Positions 16,647 through 26,121 of a stretch of DNA of 64,000 nucleotides are shown piece by piece. The stretch covers positions 868,078-932,077 of the forward strand of contig NZ_LILB01000001.1 in assembly GCF_001274945.1 (NCBI RefSeq), in the 5' to 3' direction. Each line of letters starts with the position of its first letter. The first letter of the stretch is position 1. Source of the DNA: Viridibacillus arvi (GTDB taxonomy: Bacteria; Bacillota; Bacilli; Bacillales_A; Planococcaceae). The notes under the pieces were generated by a model. The model ran no database searches and was not told the DNA's origin. It was given only the letters and a program-made list of their open reading frames with translations. The position numbers and the translations under genes were made by a program.

Positions 16647-17734
16647 TATACTCTCTCCTTTTGTAACTCTTCAACTGGCCGATACTCAAAATCATATCCA
16701 AAATAATATGGTCCTACTGTTTCAATACCCTTTTTAGTTCTCCATTTACTATGACATGGAAAGGCTACAACCACTACTCGGGCTCCATATTTCATCCGCT
16801 CTGTTGTTATAGGAAAACCAGTCTCTGCATCTAATACTGCAATTAAATCTGGTGTTGAACATAATAAATGCTCGCCTTCTTTGGCCACTAGATGCTCATT
16901 TTGAAAATCGATGCTAAAAGATCTTCCTTGTTCATTTCGTATGCCTTCAAATATTGCCTTTCCTCTTGTAAAGCCTCCAACTAATCTACGTTCTATGTCT
17001 GTAACTTTTGCTTCAAACAATTGATAGCCTTTTAATTCCTCTAACATTTTATTAATACCTTGTCGTTCCTTACCTTTGTTTTCAAGTAGATACCCGCCAA
17101 TTGTTTCAGCTAATGTAAGGGTTCCAGGAATAGCACTGCGCTTTACTTCCTTTCCTAATAAACCATAATCACAGATAGAAGTACTTCCTCCCATTTCTAT
17201 CGTAATAACACGTGCTAGTCTTTCGTGCCAAACTCCATCTCGGGGATATAATACGACTACATTTCCTTTTTCATCAGACATAGTAACAGGTGAAGATTCT
17301 AAACCATCTAGATGAAAAGTGACCATTTGGGCTTCAGGGAAGGCACGTCCCATAGCATCTGCATCTAATAACGGTAAACCCTTTTTAGCAGCTGCAATAA
17401 TAGGGAACAGGGAGTTAATACCCCCTATCTCAATAGGCATCACTACGTCAACCTTTTTTCCTATCACCTCTTCAAACTTATCAAGTGGTGCAGTGAATTC
17501 AATTTCTGACGGAATTTTCTCAATCGTTACAGAGGGGGCACCCATCCCAGATATAGGAACCACTATCTGACTATCTTTTAACTCATCTAATGAGATCAGT
17601 GCAACTGGCCCATATTTACGTATCGCTTCTTTTGCAATCAGCTTTCCAATATAGGGATCTCCACCTCCACCAGTACCTAGAACAGCAGCTCCTAATGCAA
17701 TTTTTTCTATAGCTTCTTCATCAATGTATCTCAT
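16646..17734 (-). CDS. DUF917 family protein
   Basis: This 362-residue cytosolic protein has the signature LGTGGGGDPYIGKL near residue 18, then GGINSLFPIIAAA and LLDADAMGRAFPEAQM, all standard for DUF917. The family is repeatedly found beside hydantoinase/oxoprolinase genes and is thought to act with them, though its chemistry is not established. ATG 17734 lies after GAGGGAC. The 3' end overlaps the HyuA start, which indicates a fixed stoichiometry or complex. Confidence 0.88.
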   Translation of the reverse strand: MRYIDEEAIEKIALGAAVLGTGGGGDPYIGKLIAKEAIRKYGPVALISLDELKDSQIVVPISGMGAPSVTIEKIPSEIEFTAPLDKFEEVIGKKVDVVMPIEIGGINSLFPIIAAAKKGLPLLDADAMGRAFPEAQMVTFHLDGLESSPVTMSDEKGNVVVLYPRDGVWHERLARVITIEMGGSTSICDYGLLGKEVKRSAIPGTLTLAETIGGYLLENKGKERQGINKMLEELKGYQLFEAKVTDIERRLVGGFTRGKAIFEGIRNEQGRSFSIDFQNEHLVAKEGEHLLCSTPDLIAVLDAETGFPITTERMKYGARVVVVAFPCHSKWRTKKGIETVGPYYFGYDFEYRPVEELQKERV

Positions 17735-17752
17735 TTTGTAAAGTCCCTCTTT

Positions 17753-19069
17753 TCATATTTGCTTATCGATGTTAAGTTGAGGAATTGAATCTTTTTGATT
17801 GGATAATTTCCCTAGTATCGTTTGTACAACAAACCCTATTAAAAAGCCGTCTAAAGGAGGAACAGTTGTTAGAGAAAATAACGCTAGTCCCGTAGGTTGT
17901 GCCGTTGTCAAATAAGTAACGACCATTCCTATAATCCAAGCAATAATTGAACGAGCAACTATTGGCTGAGCCTCCTGCTGATTCTCGTATCGTTTAAATT
18001 CAGTTTTCACAGTATAAAATTCAGAAACATAAATTCCACCAATTGGCGCAAGAACTACGGCTAAAATATTTAGGAACGAGATAAATTGTTCAAAAATACC
18101 GAGAACTGCCAGGCTTGTTGCTATTAATCCTAGAATAATGGTTAACAACTTTTTTGATATTTTCGGAAACACTATTGAAAATCCAAGAGACGAGGAATAT
18201 AGATTAGTAGTATTTGTTGTCCATTGTGCCAGTGTTAATACTAAAATCCCTGGTATGGCCATTCCCAATATTATAAAAATTCGCATCATATCATCAGTTC
18301 CGATATAGCTTGTCAACAGAATGGCTATGATGATCATAAAACTATTACCTAAGAAAATTCCGAAAAATGTGGAGATAATAGCATCCTTTTTGCTCTTAGC
18401 CCATCTGGAAATATCCGGTGAAATAGTTACACCTACAATAAAAATACTGATAACAAGGGAAACTGCGCTACCAAATTTAAAAGCTCCTGTATTTTGAATT
18501 TCAACAGGGAATGAGTAGTCTTTTAAAGTTAAAAATAAGGTTATTAACATGATGCCCAATAAAAGTGGCACGGACCACACACTTAATTTTTCAATCGCAC
18601 GGAATCCATAAACAGCAGTTGTCATCATCAAAATACCACCAATAAAAGATAGTACCTTCACATTGATAGATAGATCAAACGATTCTAATAAAATAGTGTG
18701 GGCGTTTTCTGCAAAAAAACCTACTTGAACACCAAACCAACCTAATAAAGAGATACCAATAACAAGGGAAAATGCCAGTGCTCCATACTTCCCAAATACA
18801 TACTTTGTAATCATAGAAGTGGACAAATTGGTTGAAGCACCTACGATTGCACAAATAGAACATAAAATAGCTAGAAGAAATGATCCTACACACACCGATA
18901 AGATAGCTTGATTTAATGCCATTCCGTTTGCTAATTCAGCACCTAATAAAACAGAAGCTAAATCTACACCTATAGCAACTAATACAGAGAACATGGAAAA
19001 CCACGATTTACGCAAATGTACCGGTACAGCTTCTCGTTCGTAATCTAATACCTTTTCACCTTCGTCCAT
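17753..19069 (-). CDS. NCS1-type permease (cytosine/allantoin permease family)
   Basis: This 438-residue integral membrane protein has about 12 segments. LRKSWFSMFSVLVAIGVDLAS and ILSVCVGSFLLAILCSICAIVG match TM1 and TM2 of CodB-like NCS1 carriers, and WFGVQVGFFAENAHTI corresponds to the substrate-site segment. Such carriers import nucleobases, hydantoins or allantoin with H+ or Na+. ATG 19069 follows GGGGGG. It is 18 bp from DUF917 and in one operon with the hydantoinase, so its cargo is probably the substrate of that enzyme. Confidence 0.87.
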   Translation of the reverse strand: MDEGEKVLDYEREAVPVHLRKSWFSMFSVLVAIGVDLASVLLGAELANGMALNQAILSVCVGSFLLAILCSICAIVGASTNLSTSMITKYVFGKYGALAFSLVIGISLLGWFGVQVGFFAENAHTILLESFDLSINVKVLSFIGGILMMTTAVYGFRAIEKLSVWSVPLLLGIMLITLFLTLKDYSFPVEIQNTGAFKFGSAVSLVISIFIVGVTISPDISRWAKSKKDAIISTFFGIFLGNSFMIIIAILLTSYIGTDDMMRIFIILGMAIPGILVLTLAQWTTNTTNLYSSSLGFSIVFPKISKKLLTIILGLIATSLAVLGIFEQFISFLNILAVVLAPIGGIYVSEFYTVKTEFKRYENQQEAQPIVARSIIAWIIGMVVTYLTTAQPTGLALFSLTTVPPLDGFLIGFVVQTILGKLSNQKDSIPQLNIDKQI

Positions 19070-19098
19070 TCATGTACCCCCCTTGTTTTTTCACTCAG

Positions 19099-19686
19099 TT
19101 ATTCTTTACAAATACCATTCCAATAAATGTTCCACGTCTGCTCAAAGCGCTTTTTGAATTTTTCTTCTTCGTAATAGTACAATTCCAAAAAGATACCATC
19201 CATTAAACAAAGGAACGAGGCAATTAAGTCATCTACAGGTTGCCTTTTGATTACACCTTGCTCTATTCCTCTAGTGAAAATTCCCAATAGAATTTCATAA
19301 TAGAATTCCTCCTTTTCGTTAAAGGTTCTTTTTATGTCATCGTTTAATTCATGAGGTAGGAAAAAAGCAAGCCTCATATATGCCGCTGTTTTTTCAGGTT
19401 TACTCAAATGATAGTCACTTACATCCTTTATCATTTGATAAAGCAATTGCTTTACAGTCGCATTCTCCAAATTTGCCATCGACAGTTTAATGAATTGAAA
19501 TTGATCATCCAACAAATCATTATATACAGCCATAAACAGATCTTCTTTGCCCTTATAAAACGCATAAATGGACGGTGTTTTTATACCTACTTCCGTAGCA
19601 ATACTTGCAAGTGTGGCTCGTTCATACCCTTTTTCAGCTAATTGTTTACAAGCAACTTCTTTAATTTTGTTTTTCGTCATGTTCAC
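19099..19686 (-). CDS. TetR/AcrR-family regulator of the hydantoinase operon
   Basis: The 195-residue protein carries an N-terminal helix-turn-helix (GYERATLASIATEVGIKTPSIYAFYKGKEDLF) and a helical ligand domain. It is the first gene of the operon; the permease follows after 29 bp. The ribosome site AGGTGAT is part of the operator palindrome, so binding would block both polymerase and the leader. It presumably represses the operon until the transported compound or a product binds. Confidence 0.88.
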   Translation of the reverse strand: MNMTKNKIKEVACKQLAEKGYERATLASIATEVGIKTPSIYAFYKGKEDLFMAVYNDLLDDQFQFIKLSMANLENATVKQLLYQMIKDVSDYHLSKPEKTAAYMRLAFFLPHELNDDIKRTFNEKEEFYYEILLGIFTRGIEQGVIKRQPVDDLIASFLCLMDGIFLELYYYEEEKFKKRFEQTWNIYWNGICKE

Positions 19687-19689
19687 ATC

Positions 19690-19741
19690 ACCTAACTAAT
19701 TTAGTTAGGTAAATTATAATTTAAGTTTTCTAAATATTCAA
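19690..19741 (-). promoter_or_regulatory. Promoter and 21-bp perfect palindromic operator
   Basis: ACCTAACTAA and TTAGTTAGGT flank a single T (19690-19710). Upstream on the minus strand, TTGAAT (19736-19741) and TATAAT (19713-19718) are 17 bp apart. The palindrome covers the expected start site and reaches the ribosome binding site, a standard self-repressing TetR arrangement. Confidence 0.85.
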
Positions 19742-19830
19742 TATTTTTTTGAAATAGAATTTCTCATACTATTATTTAATATGTTTTCTTTAATATATCT
19801 CTTTAAGCTACTTTTTAAGGCAAATTAAAA

Positions 19831-19865
19831 GAATCCATTTTGATATTATTAATCAAAATGGATTC
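19831..19865 (-). terminator. Hairpin of repeat family C
   Basis: A perfect 14-bp stem, GAATCCATTTTGAT with ATCAAAATGGATTC. It lies past the stem-loop at 19895-19948 in the direction of minus-strand transcription from the transporter gene. Confidence 0.65.
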
Positions 19866-19894
19866 CTTAGTTGTAACTAGAGATTAAGCTCAAA

Positions 19895-19948
19895 CAACAA
19901 AAGTGCTGAAGTTAAGCAGAATCTCTGCTAGCTTCAGCACTTTTGTTG
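19895..19948. terminator. Long bidirectional stem-loop
   Basis: A 17-bp perfect stem (19895-19911 with 19932-19948) encloses an inner 6-bp hairpin AGCAGA / TCTGCT. The T-run is stronger on the plus strand (19950-19956) although only minus-strand genes flank it. Confidence 0.75.
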
Positions 19949-19970
19949 CTTTTTTTAAAACAGCTTTTTA

Positions 19971-21341
19971 TTAAAAGATAGCGATAATTTTGTCTAGTAT
20001 TCCCGTAATATCCAGGAATACTATGAAAATTACTAATGGAATAATATATCTCATGATAAAGAACCAAATGTTAAATGCAGTGGCCCCTAAACTAGAATGC
20101 TGCAATACTTCTTCTCGCAATTTACTTTTCTTAATCTTAAGTGGTACGAAAATAGAGATTAAAAACACGCCAAGTGGCATTAAAATATTACTAACTAAAT
20201 AATCAGCGGAATCAAATATATTCTTCGAGAAGATTATAATATTATCAAAAACACTATATGATAATGCTGATGGTACTCCAACTGCGAAGATTAAAACCCC
20301 TATAATATATGCGTATTTTGTTCTCTTCTCTTCTTTCCCTTTAACTAGAGAAGCTACAATAATTTCTAACATAGAAAATGCCGAAGTTAATGTGGCAAAT
20401 AAAAATAAGGCTAAAAACCCTAATAAGAAAGCTTCTCCGAAAATGATTTGATCAAACACAGCAGGTAATACAACAAACAGCAAACCAGGTCCTTCAGCAG
20501 GTTCTAGACCTAGTGAAAATACAGCTGGGAAGATTGCTAAACCTGCTAATAAAGCGATGAATAAATTCATTGAAACGATTGAAATTGCCGGTTGAATTAA
20601 GCTTTCTTTTTTTGAAAGATACGAACTATAAGTAACCATAACTGATACACCGACACTTAGGGAGAAGAAAGCTTGTCCCATTGCATAAAGAATACTTTGA
20701 GATGTGATACTTGCAAAATCAGGTGCTAAGAAGAATTTTACACCTTCCATAGCGTTATCAAGTGTAAGTGAACGAATGATAAGAACAAAAAACAGGATAA
20801 ATAAAGCGGGCATCAAAATTTTACTTACTTTTTCAATTCCATTTTGAATCCCTTTTGCTACAACTAAAACAGTGAAAGCTAAGAATACAAATTGAGCTCC
20901 AATAACTAACATTGGATTTCCAATCGTATCGTTAAAGACAGATGCATAATCTGCGCCTTCACTAATAATTCCACCAAACAAACCTTTTGCAAAATATATA
21001 ACAATCCAGCCACCAATTACACTATAAAAAGACAATAGTAGGAAACAAGTGAAGACCCCTAACTTGCCAATCCAATGCCAATTAGTATTTGGAGCTAAAG
21101 TACGATATGCACTAACTGCTTCCTTTTGCGTACTTCTACCAATGACAAACTCTGCTAACAACAGCGGAAAACCTATGAATAAAGAAAATAGGATAAACAG
21201 TAGGAAGAATGCTCCCCCTCCACTGATACCAGTCACATAGGGTAGCTTCCATATTGCGCCTACCCCTATAGCTGAGCCTGCTGCGGATAAAATAAAACCA
21301 ATCTTAGATGACCATTGCTCTGATGTTTTAATGCTAACCAA
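19971..21341 (-). CDS. Sodium-dependent NSS (SNF) family transporter
   Basis: The 456-residue protein begins with the family signature [19 protein letters not shown], followed by [22 protein letters not shown] in TM1-TM2, and has 11-12 membrane segments. The usual GNIWRFP motif here reads GAIWKLP. NSS carriers import amino acids or amines with Na+. TTG 21341 fits the conserved N-terminus, though its ribosome site is weak. A T-box leader with a UUC specifier precedes it, so uptake of phenylalanine, or an aromatic amino acid, under Phe-tRNA shortage is predicted. Confidence 0.88.
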   Translation of the reverse strand: MVSIKTSEQWSSKIGFILSAAGSAIGVGAIWKLPYVTGISGGGAFFLLFILFSLFIGFPLLLAEFVIGRSTQKEAVSAYRTLAPNTNWHWIGKLGVFTCFLLLSFYSVIGGWIVIYFAKGLFGGIISEGADYASVFNDTIGNPMLVIGAQFVFLAFTVLVVAKGIQNGIEKVSKILMPALFILFFVLIIRSLTLDNAMEGVKFFLAPDFASITSQSILYAMGQAFFSLSVGVSVMVTYSSYLSKKESLIQPAISIVSMNLFIALLAGLAIFPAVFSLGLEPAEGPGLLFVVLPAVFDQIIFGEAFLLGFLALFLFATLTSAFSMLEIIVASLVKGKEEKRTKYAYIIGVLIFAVGVPSALSYSVFDNIIIFSKNIFDSADYLVSNILMPLGVFLISIFVPLKIKKSKLREEVLQHSSLGATAFNIWFFIMRYIIPLVIFIVFLDITGILDKIIAIF

Positions 21342-21390
21342 TCCAATCTATATATATTACGTCTTATCCTCATACAAAACGAAGAAAAAG

Positions 21391-21669
21391 ACAAAAAAGC
21401 CACGTCTCTATCTTTAATAGATAGGGACGTGGCTGTGTTCACGCGGTACCACCCTAATTGGAAACATATCTAGTTTCCCACTTACTTGGTAAAATAACGG
21501 TTTAATCCGTTTTTATACTACTATCTCTAAGTTGTAGTATAAAAAAAGCTCTAAGAATGAAATTCACCAAAGTCTATGTATCAGTTTCCACCAACCACTG
21601 ATTCTCTGTCAACAGGGAGACCCGGCTTAATATGTTCTTGTCATCGCTCATTTGCTATTTAGAATATTA
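21391..21669 (-). ncRNA. T-box leader, Phe (UUC) specifier
   Basis: Minus strand. The T-box core AGGGTGGTACCGCG is at 21442-21455. The terminator stem AGCCACGTC(C)CTATCT pairs 21419-21434 with 21398-21413 and runs into six Ts. Stem I has the AGCGATGACAAG start, a GGTTGGTGGAAACTG distal loop and the 3' side TGAATTTCATTCTTAGAGC. The AAGAA / TTCTT helix places codon UUC (21559-21561 complement), followed by A, in the specifier loop. Uncharged tRNA-Phe should favour the antiterminator and switch on the downstream transporter. Confidence 0.88.
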
Positions 21670-21675
21670 AACGAA

Positions 21676-21704
21676 ATTATAGTATGAGAAAACCTTAAGG
21701 TCAA
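21676..21704 (-). promoter_or_regulatory. Promoter of T-box/NSS transporter
   Basis: TTGACC (21699-21704), 17-bp spacer, TATAAT (21676-21681), minus strand; transcription would start a few bases before stem I. Confidence 0.85.
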
Positions 21705-21964
21705 GACTTTTTTTCAGACTTTTAATATTATTCAACTTAATTACTTCTCTGCGTCTATTTTGCAAACTACAGTTCACAGTCATTTTCTAAGTTCAAAATC
21801 TGTGATTTATCCCGATAAATAAAAGGATCATTTACAGTGTAGAGATAATAAAGCCGTTTAATTTTATATAACAAAATCAATATCCTCACAACCACGAAAT
21901 GTTTTAGAAAGGTTTGAAGTTATGTAATTAATTGTTGAAAGCCGAACATTTACGTTTGCACAAA

Positions 21965-22651
21965 TTATAAAGAAAATTTCCCACCATGATAACAATAGTA
22001 AGTTTCAGCATTAAGATTTTTAATCTTTCTTAACGACTGCTGTGCATTATCGACATCTAGACAAAAGTTTGGATTTGCAATGATCAATTCCTGTTTTTCA
22101 TTAACAGCTGCATCACCAGTAATTACGCTATTCAAACTGGGGAAATACAATGAAATATGCCCCGAAGTATGCCCCGGTGTAGCTATTATCCTACATTTGT
22201 CATCTAATAACCTATCACCATCATGTACCTTTTCATCAATTGAAACATACTTCAAATTCTTTAATTGTTGTATAAACCATTTACCAAATTCGACTTCGTT
22301 ATTCGGCATGTTCTTTAGCATTTCTTCAGCTTGAATCAATCTCTCTGACTTCATTTCACCACTTATGTATTTTGATTCATTTTCACTAGCTATTATGTTA
22401 ATCCAAGGATACTTTTCTTTGAATTCATAAAGGGAACCTATATGGTCATCATCATAGTGAGTAATAATTATATTCTTTAAATTTTTCACTTCATATCCAT
22501 TTTTTAATATTTCATTTTCAATTAAAGGTAAGAAATTTGTATACCCTGTATCGACCAAAGTTAGTTCATCATTTAATATAATTAAACTAGGATAAATGTG
22601 ATTTTTTTGTCCATTAAATTCAAATTCAATTGGTAGCTCTATTATCTTCAT
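21965..22651 (-). CDS. MBL-fold metallo-hydrolase
   Basis: The 228-residue protein shows the metallo-beta-lactamase order: LTLVDTGY, IIITHYDDDHIGSL, TPGHTSGHISLYF, VITGDAAV and YCYHGGKF. The metal motif usually written HxHxDH reads HYDDDH, with Asp in the second position, as in some glyoxalase II-like and quorum-quenching relatives. ATG 22651 follows GGGGGAAG. It is monocistronic. The substrate is unknown; hydrolase of a thioester, lactone or phosphodiester are all possible. Confidence 0.85.
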   Translation of the reverse strand: MKIIELPIEFEFNGQKNHIYPSLIILNDELTLVDTGYTNFLPLIENEILKNGYEVKNLKNIIITHYDDDHIGSLYEFKEKYPWINIIASENESKYISGEMKSERLIQAEEMLKNMPNNEVEFGKWFIQQLKNLKYVSIDEKVHDGDRLLDDKCRIIATPGHTSGHISLYFPSLNSVITGDAAVNEKQELIIANPNFCLDVDNAQQSLRKIKNLNAETYYCYHGGKFSL

Positions 22652-22947
22652 TTTCTTCCCCCATTACTGCATATAGGTGATATTCTCTAACCGAATATGC
22701 TCTACATTTATTATATTTGATATAGAAAAAAACAATAAAAACAAACTCTAAATTTTTCTTAAGAGCTAAATTTAAAATATTGATTATTTTTACATATTAC
22801 CATGAAATAAGAAAAAAGAGGTGAACTCATTTTATCAATTTAGCTGTTTATGAGCGTTTCATAAAGTTAAAAAAATCACCTCCTTTGACGTAAAAAGCAA
22901 CGACAATAAGAGGTGAAAATTTAATCTATTTTATGACTCGCCCAAAA
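22652..22947. other. Intergenic with probable terminator of YitT gene
   Basis: Near 22876-22920 the minus strand reads TTTTCACCT ... AGGTGATTTTTTT, a 7-bp stem with a long loop and T-run, 30 bp past the YitT stop. Otherwise AT-rich and empty. Confidence 0.45.
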
Positions 22948-23820
22948 TTATTTTACATCATCTTCATCAAATCTTGCTTTTGAAAATCCTCTTCCAAGTA
23001 TTTCAGATGCATTTAGGAAAATGACAAATGAATTGGGTTCTCTATCTAATAAAAGCTTCTTGAAATAAACTGCTTCTGATTGTTCTACTACGCATAAAAT
23101 CATTGTTTTTTCTTGGTTAGAATAACCACCGAGTGTCTTAATTTTCGTCAAGCCTCTATTGATTTCATGCTTAATAATGGTTTGGATTTCTTCTTCTTTA
23201 TCGGTAATAATCAATACTAATTTCGTTGGTGATGTTTGTAGCTGCACAAAATCGATTACTTTACTTGTTACATAGATGGCTATCATGGCGTAAAGCGCTA
23301 ATTCAAAGTCAAATACTAGTGCTGAAGTAATGACCACTAATCCATCAACAAGTAGCTGTGCAAAGCCACTTGAAATCCCCGTGAATTTCTTCAATATTTG
23401 CGCTATTAAAGCTGTACCACCCGTTGATCCATTTCCTCGATATACAATTCCAAGACCAACACCTAACATAATTCCTCCATAAATAGCACTTAACAAAGGA
23501 TTATCAATAGGTAAATGGATACCAGCTGTTAACCAAATAACAAATGGGACAAACGTAGTACCGACAAGTGTTTTCCAACTAAAATCTTTCCCCACCACTA
23601 GAATGCCTAAGATAAACAAAGGAATATTGATCATCCATTGTACATAAGCGGGATTAAATTGAAACAGCTCGTATAGAATGGTGCTTATCCCTGAAACTCC
23701 TCCAGCCGCAAGTTTAGCGGGCAATAGAAACATATTGAATGCAAGACCAACAAGCGCTGCTCCCACCATGATTTGAATATATTCAATGATAACTATCTTC
23801 TTCTGATTTCTTTTGATCAT
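22948..23820 (-). CDS. YitT family membrane protein (DUF161/DUF2179)
   Basis: The 290-residue protein has five to six N-terminal membrane segments, with LAAGGVSGISTIL, NIPLFILG and YRGNGSTGGTALIAQIL in the usual YitT positions. A cytoplasmic DUF2179 domain follows (KLVLIITDKEEEIQTII, GLTKIKTLGGYSNQEKTMIL). Function of the family is not settled. A paralogue lies at 50636-51475. GAGGGAG precedes the ATG at slightly long spacing. Confidence 0.9.
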   Translation of the reverse strand: MIKRNQKKIVIIEYIQIMVGAALVGLAFNMFLLPAKLAAGGVSGISTILYELFQFNPAYVQWMINIPLFILGILVVGKDFSWKTLVGTTFVPFVIWLTAGIHLPIDNPLLSAIYGGIMLGVGLGIVYRGNGSTGGTALIAQILKKFTGISSGFAQLLVDGLVVITSALVFDFELALYAMIAIYVTSKVIDFVQLQTSPTKLVLIITDKEEEIQTIIKHEINRGLTKIKTLGGYSNQEKTMILCVVEQSEAVYFKKLLLDREPNSFVIFLNASEILGRGFSKARFDEDDVK

Positions 23821-24007
23821 ATTTACTATACTCCCTCTTTGTTATAAATCCTAACTTATTCTAACAGAAAAGGGCCGTTAAAACATAACTTTTTATTCTA
23901 TTATGTCTCTAAATATAGGTTTTAAGAACTAAAAAATAATCTATTCCACAATTTCACATTTTAGAAATATCAACCATATTCTAGTCATTAGAATCCAACT
24001 GTAACTA

Positions 24008-24469
24008 TTATTCAAATAACATCACAACTGGCTCTTTCCCTAATAATGTTATGTACAAATGCAATTGCGCTCGGTGGTGATTTAGATGTGCTAAAATCTC
24101 TAATAGCCATTCAAACTGACTATAAGTTGTTCCCCAATACGATGTTGCTGTACTAAAAGCATCAGGTAGACTTTCATAATAACAAACTAATTCTTCATAC
24201 CCCTCATTCAATTGTTCAAGTATTTCCTTTTTACTATTGACTGTATTAAGTTCATAAAATGCATTCATTTCTTCCATTGAAGCTTGCCCAATTATTTGAA
24301 GATCTGCCTTGCATATAATGGCTAAATGGCTCACTAAATCCACTACAGTCCGCTTTCCTTCAATTGGAACAATTTGAAAATCAGATTCATCAATCAATTC
24401 AATTAATGCTTTAATACTATTAATCGTAAATTGTATTTGATGGAATGTATTTTGTAGATATGTATTCAT
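24008..24469 (-). CDS. DinB-like four-helix protein
   Basis: ATG 24469 (MNTYLQNTFHQ) is chosen because GGAAGTGA sits six bases upstream, giving 153 residues. The helical pattern, DLVSHLAIICKADL, and C-terminal EILAHLNHHRAQLHLYI supply the three histidines of the DinB/YfiT metal site. Family members are metal-dependent thiol transferases or of unknown role. The next gene upstream on the same strand is a GNAT. Confidence 0.82.
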   Translation of the reverse strand: MNTYLQNTFHQIQFTINSIKALIELIDESDFQIVPIEGKRTVVDLVSHLAIICKADLQIIGQASMEEMNAFYELNTVNSKKEILEQLNEGYEELVCYYESLPDAFSTATSYWGTTYSQFEWLLEILAHLNHHRAQLHLYITLLGKEPVVMLFE

Positions 24470-24522
24470 ATTATTCACTTCCATTAAGAATTTATTTTAA
24501 CACTAATATGTTTTCAAATTAA

Positions 24523-25068
24523 TTAAAGTTCTTCCCAATCACTTCTTAACAAACTAAAAATTATAAGATCTTCATAATGGTCATATAACCATTGCCCGTC
24601 ACGTTTAATCCCTTCTTGAAAAAACCCTAATCTCTTTGGAATTGTGATGCTTTTATGATTATTAGCTGCACACTGAATTTCAATTCTATGTAAATCCATT
24701 TCATTAAATAAATAGTCAACAATTGCACTTACACACTTAGTTATGATTCCCTTTCCTTGAGCTTCCTCAGATAGGAAATACCCTAGACTAGTAGATTTGT
24801 TATTCCAATCTATATAATGCAGTCCAATCATTCCAACCAGTTTCCCATTATATCGAATCCCTGCATCAAAACCATTATTATTGGCATAATTGTTTATCCA
24901 CATTGGTATGATTTTCTCAAAATCTTCAGCTGATGTTCTTCTATCTACCCAAAGCAACCATTTACGTAAGTGTTCTCTATTAGTATCAACTAGCTGGTAC
25001 AACTCTTCTTTATTATGTTGCTGTAACAATACAATATCGATTTGATTATCTATTTTGTATGAAAACAT
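24523..25068 (-). CDS. GNAT acetyltransferase, RimL/YdaF type
   Basis: AGGAGGG is properly spaced from ATG 25068; the frame upstream of this runs through a terminator. The 181-residue protein has NREHLRKWLLWVD near its start and the acetyl-CoA motif LSEEAQGKGIITKCV, followed by NHKSITIPKRLGFFQEG. This is the layout of ribosomal-protein-serine N-acetyltransferases, although YdaF-type paralogues often act on other amines. The target is inference. Confidence 0.88.
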   Translation of the reverse strand: MFSYKIDNQIDIVLLQQHNKEELYQLVDTNREHLRKWLLWVDRRTSAEDFEKIIPMWINNYANNNGFDAGIRYNGKLVGMIGLHYIDWNNKSTSLGYFLSEEAQGKGIITKCVSAIVDYLFNEMDLHRIEIQCAANNHKSITIPKRLGFFQEGIKRDGQWLYDHYEDLIIFSLLRSDWEEL

Positions 25069-25092
25069 ACTAGTACCCTCCTGTATTGTAAA

Positions 25093-25122
25093 AACAGCAG
25101 AAATCACTTGATTTCTGCTGTT
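25093..25122 (-). terminator. Terminator of AraC gene
   Basis: A 14-bp perfect inverted repeat AACAGCAGAAATCA / TGATTTCTGCTGTT with TTTTTA beyond it on the minus strand, located between the AraC stop and the GNAT ribosome binding site. Confidence 0.85.
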
Positions 25123-25148
25123 AAAATTTATTAATGAAACTAGCTTAG

Positions 25149-26012
25149 TTACTTTAATGGAATCCAAATCTCAGAATACAAATCTGGACTGAAAGGATCA
25201 TCGTCAGTATATACTTCTAATTCTGGTGTGCCTGCATGTTTATAATTATTTGACGGGAACCATTCTGAGAATATTTGTTTCCATGCTTTTGACATTGCAT
25301 CAGGCATAGGTCCACGAACTTCGAATACACCCCATTTTGATGCAGGAATTTCTAACTTTGAAAATCCTTCAGGTGTACCACCCTCATATTCTGTCCCTAT
25401 CCAATAGTCGATTTTTTCAGCTGATTGGGTCTCTCTTTTATCTACACATACACCTAAGACACCTGTTATTTCGCCGTTATTCAACTTAAATAGTGCCTCA
25501 TCAGTTCCTTTTGCATTGATTTCATCCCAAAATACAGGGATGCCTTTAAGATTTTCATCATTTTTTAATGCAAATTCACGATTGATTCCTACAACTTGAA
25601 AGCTGTCTCGTTCAACAATTTTATATTCCATCGGTGTTGCTCCCTTCAGACTAACCTGGATGACCAGGCGATTATAAGATTTCAGCTTTCCAATGTTCTT
25701 TCGTACATCACTCGGCGTTACACCGTGCTGTCTACGAAATGCTTTTGAAAAAGCCTCGGGAGTGTCGTAGCCATATTTGTAGGCGACATCAATAATTTTG
25801 CAGTTAGAATTGGCTAATTCATGTGCAGCAAGAGTTAATCTCCTTCCTCGAAGATATTCTCCTATAGACGTATCGGTTAATATCGCAAATGTTCGTTGAA
25901 AATGAAATTCCGAAACGTTTGCTTGCCTAGCGATATCTTCAATAGATATATTCTCCGTTAAATGTTCTTCCATATAGTCGATTGCCTTCTGTAATGATTC
26001 AACCCAACCCAT
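25149..26012 (-). CDS. AraC-family regulator with GyrI-like effector domain
   Basis: The start is ATG 26012 because AAGGAG lies eight bases before it; a GTG at 26021 overlaps that site. Residues 5-100 contain the two AraC helix-turn-helices (ISIEDIARQANVSEFHFQRTF and IIDVAYKYGYDTPEAFSKAF). The remaining half, from ATPMEYKIVERDSFQVVGI to YSEIWIPLK, is a GyrI/SOUL-like ligand domain, as in Rob and BmrR-like multidrug sensors. Ligand and targets are unknown. It is separated from the next gene by a terminator. Confidence 0.9.
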   Translation of the reverse strand: MGWVESLQKAIDYMEEHLTENISIEDIARQANVSEFHFQRTFAILTDTSIGEYLRGRRLTLAAHELANSNCKIIDVAYKYGYDTPEAFSKAFRRQHGVTPSDVRKNIGKLKSYNRLVIQVSLKGATPMEYKIVERDSFQVVGINREFALKNDENLKGIPVFWDEINAKGTDEALFKLNNGEITGVLGVCVDKRETQSAEKIDYWIGTEYEGGTPEGFSKLEIPASKWGVFEVRGPMPDAMSKAWKQIFSEWFPSNNYKHAGTPELEVYTDDDPFSPDLYSEIWIPLK

Positions 26013-26121
26013 ATCGCTCACTCCTTAATTGAATAATAACAATCACGATTAACTAAATCCTGTCATTTTATGCTGAGATTAGACCGTATTCTATGTATTG
26101 TATAAACGTAACCTGGCGCTC

